DNA of 64,000 bases from Pyrus communis. Lineage: Eukaryota > Streptophyta > Magnoliopsida > Rosales > Rosaceae. Positions 56,946-64,000 of the stretch are shown here, in pieces. The translations under genes and the position numbers were made by a program. The DNA lies in the NCBI RefSeq assembly GCF_963583255.1, contig NC_084819.1, positions 7,458,001 to 7,522,000 of the forward strand. Direction: 5' to 3'. The stretch's first letter is position 1; each line of letters starts with the position of its first letter. The notes under the pieces are model-generated. The model saw only the letters and a program-made list of their open reading frames with translations. It was not told the origin of the DNA and did not search any database.

Positions 56946-57589
56946 CGTTTATGGGCTGGGCTTAGGGGTGAGATGGATTATGGGCTTGCTGAAACAACCC
57001 GAACCGACTATTATTTGTGAGGATGTAAATTTGAGATACGTGGCGGCTTGAAGTCCCTTTTTATTCTTTATCACCAAAACTTTTACACAAAATTTTCTCT
57101 CCATTTTTTTTTTTTTTTGGTTTTGTTTTGGGAGCAATTTGATTATGGTCACAACGTGTGTGTGTGTATATATATATATATATATTTTTTGTCGAAATGG
57201 TCACTACATATTTCAAGATTAGAAGTTTTCAAGGAGAGGCCACATGAGAAATTTTATTTTAAGCGGAGAGGGAATTGTATTTATTGACCTTAATTCAAGA
57301 GGAGAATTGTTTCAATTAATCTATGCTAAAAATGAAATTGTTAACATATGTCGAGATATGAAATTATTGATGTAGATGGCGTTTTACAACAGTGATGGAA
57401 AAAGTTAATGCTTTATGTAGCATGGTGTGGGTTTGATCCCTTTCTCTAACATTTAACAAGTTAATCTACTAATGCTATCGTATGTCAAAACAAAATATAT
57501 GAAAATATCGGTTAAGCTAAATTAAATTTTCTTTGTTCTTGACGGCCAAGATATATGAGATTACACCAATGCAATGGGAGGTTCCCTAG

Positions 57590-57795
57590 AGAGTCAGTTC
57601 TATCATCAATGATGTTCGTGACCTGTTTCAGTCTTCAATCATATTGATTGGAAGCACATTTTTAAGGAGGCAAATTTTGTTGCGGATACTTTAACTCATC
57701 TTGGTCTTTCCATTTTTGAATCCTCATGTTTGAGATTTATGTTTACTAGATGTGGCTCTTCTTGATTTTCAATATGTTATATTATGTAAAAAATT
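57590..57795 (+). mobile_element. LINE 3' fragment (RNase H end)
   Basis: One frame gives IDWKHIFKEANFVADTLTHL followed by ESSCLRFMFTRCGSS and a stop at 57763. This is the same domain end as at 4120-4356. No long A-run remains. Confidence 0.55.
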
Positions 57796-58150
57796 ATATT
57801 TAGAGGAGTGTAAATGACCGATTTAGAGTGTCAACAATTCTATTTAAAGTCAAAATTCTATTTGATACTATTCAACACGCGTGTTATAATTTGAATGAAT
57901 TCAATGCACCATATCAGTATTTTCACGTTGTATGTTATATGCACCTAATAACTTGTCCCAAAACATAATGCTCACGTCCCAGTTACCACATGTTATAATC
58001 CTAATTTAATCAAAATTTCAGAATTCAAATGTGGAATTTAGGTAAATAGTACAAACATTTCTCAAGGTCCAGATTGATGCATGGAAAAATAGCCTCTTGA
58101 TTTTTCGTTATCCCCAACACCCCACGCTTCCACAACCCTTACCCCATGCA

Positions 58151-58365
58151 TACGGATTTGGATTCCCTTCCGATTCTAATTGTGAGGATTCAAGGGATCA
58201 AGTTACCATAGCCGTCCACCACCCATTCTACGGCCACAAATCAAAAATTTTAAATTTTATCTACATGAGATTATGATTTATAGCTGTATAATATGTGGTG
58301 AGCGGCTATGATGACTTGATAATTGGATCCCACAATGAGGAGGTATCGGAGGAGATCCAAATCCC
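58151..58365. mobile_element. MITE family B copy upstream of EF-G
   Basis: Left ggatttggattcccttcc is mirrored by ggaggagatccaaatcc on the right, with gattctaattgtgaggattc near the left end and cccacaatgagg on the right. It ends about 110 bp before the EF-G start codon. Just after it a 10-bp unit ataccatac(a) is repeated. Confidence 0.6.
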
Positions 58366-58473
58366 ATCCATACAATACCATACAATACCATACGGGTCAT
58401 ATCACAATCAGATAGGGCGCCAATACCCCTCCAGCTACTCTCTCTCTCTCTTTTCGTGGGATAAGAAGAAACA

Positions 58474-61400
58474 ATGGCTACAGAGTCAGTGAGAGTGTAC
58501 AGTTTTAGCTTCAATGGAGGTTCTCAGACTCGGCCGGCCATTTCTCCCTCCCCAGCTCGCTTTCTCGGTCTTCGCCATCGACCCTCTTCTTCCCTCACTT
58601 CGTCTTCGCTTTCCCACTTCTTTGGGAATGTTCGTATCAGCTCCCACTCCTCAAAGCTCTCGAATTTGCGCCAGCAGAGCCGAAGAAACCTCTCTGTTTT
58701 TGCCATGGCCGCAGAGGGTAGTTTTCTCCTCCTGTTCTTTGTGTTCCTATTGTTTATCTGCCGCTTCCTTGCTGAATTATTGCTCTCTGAATTGTTTTGT
58801 GGATTCCCAAATTGTTCAATTTTTGGTTATTTAGTGAGATCTATGTGCATTTTGGTTCAGCCCTTATTTGAAATGAATCGATTTTAATATTTATAACCAA
58901 AAATAGTTGATTTTTCTAATTGGGATGATTGTGCCTCTTTTTTTATTTAGGACTTTGATGTTCAAAATTATTCTGGATAAGAAATCGATTTTTGCAGTCA
59001 ATAGTTATCGTATACGGGTACTTGGGATCGAGTAGAGCATAGAAACTTCACCAAACATTCACTGTGAATTTGCAACCACAGCAGAAGTAGCTTAGCTTTC
59101 TGTGTCCTTAATATACTCTAATTTAATTCTGGTTTATCGGAATAAGGTAATCGAATGTTCTGTGGTATCGATGTCGTTGTCTAGAACACTTGTATTGATA
59201 CGAATTCTACCTTTTGGCATGTTGATAAGTGGTGTTGTTCATATATAACTGAATGGTGCTCCATTTTAATGTATTTCTTCGGGATTTCTTTAACTGGATT
59301 AGTAATTAAACCTAGAAACTCTTTATACTTGTTTCAGTTTACTAATAATACTTGTAGTAGTGTTTCTTTATCAGCTGATATAGCAGATATGTATTTATTC
59401 TATTTGTTTGTTCATTGTGCAAGATGGAAGGCGTGCTGTAGCTTTAGAAGATTATCGCAACATAGGAATTATGGCTCACATAGATGCAGGGAAGACGACT
59501 ACAACTGAAAGAATCTTGTTTTATACTGGAAGAAACTATAAAATAGGGGAGGTGCATGAAGGAACAGCAACTATGGACTGGATGGAGCAGGAACAAGAAA
59601 GAGGCATTACCATAACTTCTGCTGCAACTACAACATTTTGGGACAATCACAGGATTAACATCATCGACACTCCTGGCCACGTTGACTTCACCCTTGAAGT
59701 GGAGCGGGCTCTAAGGGTGCTGGATGGTGCTATATGCTTGTTTGACAGTGTTGCTGGTGTGGAACCTCAATCTGAAACTGTGTGGAGGCAAGCTGATAGA
59801 TATGGAGTGCCCAGGATTTGCTTTGTCAATAAAATGGATCGTCTTGGAGCAAACTTTTTCCGAACAAGAGACATGATAGTGACAAATTTGGGTGCCAAAC
59901 CACTTGTACTTCAAATTCCAGTTGGTGCAGAAGATAATTTTAAAGGAGTTATTGATCTTGTGAAGATGAGAGCTATACTTTGGTCTGGCGAAGAGTTGGG
60001 TGCTAAATTTGTTTACGAGGAGATTCCATCTGATCTTCTGGAGCTGGCTCAAGAATACCGGGCAGAGATGATAGAAACCATAGTTGAGTTGGATGATCAA
60101 GCAATGGAAGGCTATCTAGAAGGAGTTGAACCTGATGAGGAAACTATTAAGAAATTAATTAGGAAGGGAACCATCGCAATTAGTTTTGTGCCAGTATTAT
60201 GTGGTTCAGCTTTTAAAAATAAGGGGGTTCAACCATTGCTTGATGCAGTTGTGGATTATTTGCCTTCACCACTTGACGTGCCACCAATGAAGGGGACTGA
60301 TGCAGACAACCCTGAAATCACGATTGAAAGGGCTGCAAGTGATGAGGAACCATTTGCTGGGCTAGCATTCAAGATCATGAGTGATCCATTTGTGGGATCC
60401 CTTACATTTGTGAGAATATATGCAGGAAAGCTAACTGCTGGATCCTATGTGTTAAATGCAAACAAGGGAAAGAAGGAGAGGATTGGTAGACTTCTAGAAA
60501 TGCATGCAAACAGTAGGGAGGATGTAAAGGTAGCTTTAGCTGGTGATATCGTTGCACTTGCAGGCCTGAAGGATACCATTACCGGTGAAACATTGAGTGA
60601 CCCCGATCATCCTATTGTGCTTGAACGAATGGACTTCCCTGATCCTGTAATTAAGGTTGCCATTGAACCCAAAACTAAAGCTGATGTTGATAAGATGGGA
60701 GCTGGTTTGGTTAAGCTTGCTCAAGAAGACCCTTCTTTCCACTTCTCTCGGGATGAAGAGATCAACCAGACAGTGATTGAAGGAATGGGAGAATTGCATC
60801 TTGAGATTATTGTTGATCGGCTCAAGAGAGAATTCAAGGTCTGTGTCCGCTACTCCATGTTTCTCATTGTCCATATTACTTATGATCCTTACCTTCACCA
60901 TAAAAGATTCGGAGTTTTTTTATTTGTTTGTGCGTTTTCTTGTATTGCCATGGTGTCATCTTCTGGATTATTAATCTCACCCATGTTTGTGCTTGTATCT
61001 TATGTATAAATATACACGTATATGCATATAAAAGGACTGTGCACCTACCTATGTACTAAACCATTTGAAATGTGTTCATTGTTATTCCTTTGAGAATTTT
61101 CAAAGAATTGAATGCTCCGGATATGTAGTTGATTTGGATTTCATAGCTGGGATTGCTTGATCTGTGCAGGTTGAAGCAAATGTTGGTGCACCCCAGGTAA
61201 ACTACCGGGAAAGCATTTCGAGAACCTCTGAAGTGAGGTATGTGCACAAGAAACAATCAGGTGGACAAGGTCAATTTGCAGATGTCACCGTACGGTTTGA
61301 ACCAATGGAGGCTGGCGGAGGATATGAGTTTAAGAGTGAAATCAAGGGAGGTGCAGTGCCAAGAGAATACATTCCTGGGGTGATGAAAGGATTAGAGGAG

Positions 61401-61995
61401 TGTATGAGCAACGGTGTGCTTGCAGGCTTTCCTGTTGTTGACGTACGCGCTGTACTAGTTGATGGTTCTTACCATGATGTTGACTCAAGTGTGTTAGCAT
61501 TTCAATTGGCAGCAAGAGGAGCTTTCCGGGAGGGGATAAAGAAAGCTGCCCCGAAAATGCTTGAACCAATAATGAAAGTTGAAGTTGTTACACCAGAAGA
61601 ACATCTCGGAGATGTGATTGGTGATCTTAACTCGAGGAGAGGACAGATCAACAGCTTCAATGACAAACCTGGTGGTCTCAAGGTACGTCTAAGCATTTAT
61701 AACGCGACCGATGCTTATGATTGCGGCTAGCAAGCGTGTGTTGCTAATTACATTCGAATCTTGACAAAGTATTATACAGTGGTAATCATGTTTCGGTTAC
61801 TAATAGAGCATTTCGGTATTAATCCAGGTGGTGGATTCACTGGTTCCTCTTGCGGAGATGTTTCAGTACGTGAGTACGCTGAGGGGCATGACGAAAGGTC
61901 GTGCATCGTATACAATGCAGTTAGCTAAGTTTGACGTTGTTCCTCAGCACATTCAGAACCAGCTTGCTGCCAAGGAGGAAGAAGTTGCTGCTTGA
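58474..61995 (+). CDS. Chloroplast translation elongation factor G
   Basis: Four exons: 58474-58717, 59424-60838, 61170-61682 and 61828-61995. Phases agree; 2340 nt, 779 aa. Residues 1 to about 78 are a Ser/Arg-rich transit peptide ending near SVFAMAAE. The GTPase domain follows: P-loop AHIDAGKT (99-106), a switch region with [17 protein letters not shown] and NKMD. Then come domain II ([19 protein letters not shown]), domain III ([15 protein letters not shown]), domain IV ([16 protein letters not shown]) and domain V ([14 protein letters not shown]). It moves tRNA and mRNA on the plastid ribosome using GTP. It corresponds to the Arabidopsis SNOWY COTYLEDON 1 type (SCO1), essential for normal chloroplast development in seedlings. 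Start chosen for context (aacaATGG) and transit peptide. Confidence 0.95.
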
Positions 61996-62248
61996 TTTTG
62001 TTTCCATGCATGGTCAGATCAGAGGGACCTTATAATTTAGGTCCCAACTCATTGTTTGAGAAAAACCTTTTTTTTTCTTTTTGTTTTTTTTAACTCTGCA
62101 TCAAAAAATATTGAAGTAAGTATTTATATTTCCTTGAAAAAAAAAAAAAAACAAAAAAAAAAAAGGACACTGCCCGTAAGCTCAACAAAACCACGAGTCC
62201 TGTCTTGCTCTTGTATTACTACCACTTTTATTGCATGTTTACATAAAG

Positions 62249-62344
62249 GTAATCAGAATCAAAACGCATAATTGAATTCCGAATGAATTTTTCTTTGTAA
62301 TCAGAATCAAAACACATAATTGAATTCCTAATGAATTTTTCTTT
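62249..62344. repeat. 48-bp tandem duplication past EF-G
   Basis: Two copies of gtaatcagaatcaaaac(g/a)c ... aatgaatttttcttt start at 62249 and 62297 and differ at a few bases. Confidence 0.9.
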
Positions 62345-63106
62345 GTCAATATATTTTCACTTATTTTTAAAATTTTAAAATTGCCCTTCACATTTACCGG
62401 ATACCATCAACTGCTGCCAAGTTTAATGTGAAGTTCAACAATAATAATTAAATAAAACTAAATAATTAAATTTCAGTTAATACTTGTTGAATGGCGGAAT
62501 TTAACATTTCTTTTATTAATTAGTATATAAAATTTAGCCAAAGCATTAGAATATAAATAATTTATTCCAACTAAGAGCATTTTAGTAATTATGTTGATTT
62601 CCATTTTGATACAGGTGAATTAGTAACAATTTATATAAAATCTAAGATTAAGTACCTAAAACTCTCGAATCTTTTAGTGTCATTTCAAATTGGCATCAAC
62701 CTTTTTAAATATTCCAAACAAGTACCAAATCTATTGAAAATGTTGCATCTCTTAAGCCTCAATTAAATTTATGTTAAATTAATTAGGGTTTACTTTGTCT
62801 CCAACACCAATAGAAAGTCATACAAGCATGACTTTCACCAAGTAACAGTCACCATCACCCCTTTCAGGCCATCATTTCCAAACTCAATGCATAATTACAA
62901 ACTCCACCCTATAACTCAAGTTGCAAACATTGAGAAGGTCATGAAGGTTACTGAAATGATAGGGACTACCATGATACAGCCACTACCATTTTCATAGCTC
63001 ACAAAGAACTAAAAGCTTTACTAGCCGAGAATCAGCGAATGAGGAAACCACATGAGCATAAACAAGTTCTTTAAAACTCTATATGAATTCTTAAATCACT
63101 TTTTTG
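62345..63106. other. Gene-free AT-rich sequence
   Basis: Nothing recognised. Confidence 0.4.
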
Positions 63107-63109
63107 TTA

Positions 63110-63510
63110 GACAATCTCCAATGGTTGGGCTAAAAACCAAATATTTTAGCCTGGAAAATTTAGCTTTTAGCTCAGAAACAGCTTTTCTGCTCTAACAGTT
63201 CTAGCCTAAAATTTTAGTCTGAGATTATTAAAGAATGAACTTAAACTTTTTTTTTTTTGTTAAATTAATTTTTTTTTAAAAAAAATAAATATGTAGACTA
63301 TCGTAAATTAATTTTATGAACATTTTAATCTAAAAAAATTTAAATTTCGAAAAATATTAGATGGAGTCCACTCCGATTTCTGGGCTAAATTTTAGGGAGG
63401 GAATTTGGCCTTGGTTTAGCATTTAGCCCAAAATTTTTCCATGGATTGGATTGGGTTTGGGAGGAATTTTGGAGGATAATTTGGGTTTTAGCCCACCATC
63501 AGGGTTGGTC
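63110..63510. mobile_element. PIF/Harbinger-type MITE, about 400 bp
   Basis: Ends gacaatctccaatggttggg and ccaccatcagggttggtc are related inverted repeats, followed inward by gctaaaa / ttttagc. TTA lies on both sides (63107-63109, 63511-63513). Confidence 0.65.
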
Positions 63511-63513
63511 TTA

Positions 63514-64000
63514 AGAGATTTTCTAATCCCCATTTTTGTTTCTTATTTTTAGTTTTTTTGTGAATATATTTATTTATTTTTATTTTTTCATCATCATTTC
63601 ATTTTTGAAGTTATTTTAATTATTATTTTAGTATCCAAGTAAGTAATTAAGTGAAACCCATTGTTATCACCTGTACATTGATGAAAAAATGTTTAAAAGA
63701 TTAAAATCAATTTAAAATGACATTAAAAGATTAAAAAGTATTTAGTACTTAATCCTAAAATCGATTTAGTTTTCAGAATGTTTTAATAAACACCTTTAAC
63801 AAGAATTCAATTCTGACTCAACTCTCACTCATATCCATTCCAACTTTTATCAATTTAATTCTTCGACGACGGATTAATAAACGAACCAACATAAACTAAA
63901 AGCAAAAGATTTTCTACAGATTTTTGTAAATCAAATCCAAATCTTGTAATGTGAGTGGAATAGTAAACTTGACGGGGGCATCTTTCGGGTACACCAAAGG
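63514..64000. other. Gene-free AT-rich sequence to window end
   Basis: No gene or repeat ends recognised. Confidence 0.4.

Noticed and set aside
57380..57490. tRNA-like SINE with gggtttgatccc
   Set aside because: A B-box-like stretch alone, without an A-box, tail or flanking duplication, is not enough.

Overview
This is plant nuclear DNA. It is AT-rich, has GT-AG introns, genes for plastid-targeted proteins, and a dense layer of nested transposable elements. I infer Rosaceae, probably the apple/pear group (Maleae). The basis is recall of repeat families common there: Cassandra TRIMs with 5S-like LTRs, a repeat near 36.25 kb seen very often in apple, and a tRNA-like SINE. No search was run.

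Host genes that look intact: (1) a minus-strand GPI-anchored lipid transfer protein gene (5235-7540), whose third exon lies about 1.75 kb from the second; (2) a plus-strand, eight-exon gene for a plastid-targeted coiled-coil protein of 241 aa that I cannot name (21914-24847); (3) two intact pectin methylesterase inhibitor (PMEI) genes (30800, 52253), with a third frameshifted copy (53621); (4) minus-strand NDC1, a type II NAD(P)H-quinone oxidoreductase (54403-55971, with a 5' UTR intron); (5) chloroplast elongation factor G (58474-61995, four exons, 779 aa). Orphan gene pieces: a phosphopantothenate-cysteine ligase exon, two CYP40/SQUINT-type TPR exons, and RAD51 exon 1. Short exon-like pieces on the minus strand flank a copia insertion and may belong to a split gene.

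Layout: 1-4.9 kb holds LTR, gene-fragment, MULE and LINE remnants. 5.2-7.5 kb is the LTP gene. 8.07-9.63 kb is a large MULE-type foldback. 10-14.4 kb is MITE-rich sequence with a copia RNase H scrap. 14.4-20.9 kb is a complete but decayed Ty1/copia element (LTRs, TSD, gag-pol with stops). 21.9-24.9 kb is the plastid coiled-coil gene. 26.9-29.5 kb has two PIF/Harbinger-type elements side by side, one carrying a Cassandra TRIM. 30.8 kb is PMEI. 32.4-37.6 kb has a second Cassandra, SINE, MITEs, a hAT-like repeat and an LTR. 38.2-39.4 kb is the RAD51 fragment. 39.5-43.4 kb is a PIF/Harbinger element with both coding regions decayed. 43.4-50.9 kb has copia gag remnants around a Ty3-type solo LTR. 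52.2-62 kb is the gene-rich end.

Target-site duplications were read by eye and are among the strongest evidence here: 9 bp for two MULE-type foldbacks, 5 bp for the copia, the Cassandra elements (one exact, one with a mismatch) and the solo LTR, TTA for four Harbinger-type elements, and about 16 bp for a SINE. The least expected structure is a series of related stem-loops in the copia leader (15.05-15.38 kb), in which both arms of a stem change together between copies. No CRISPR array, rRNA gene or convincing tRNA gene was seen.
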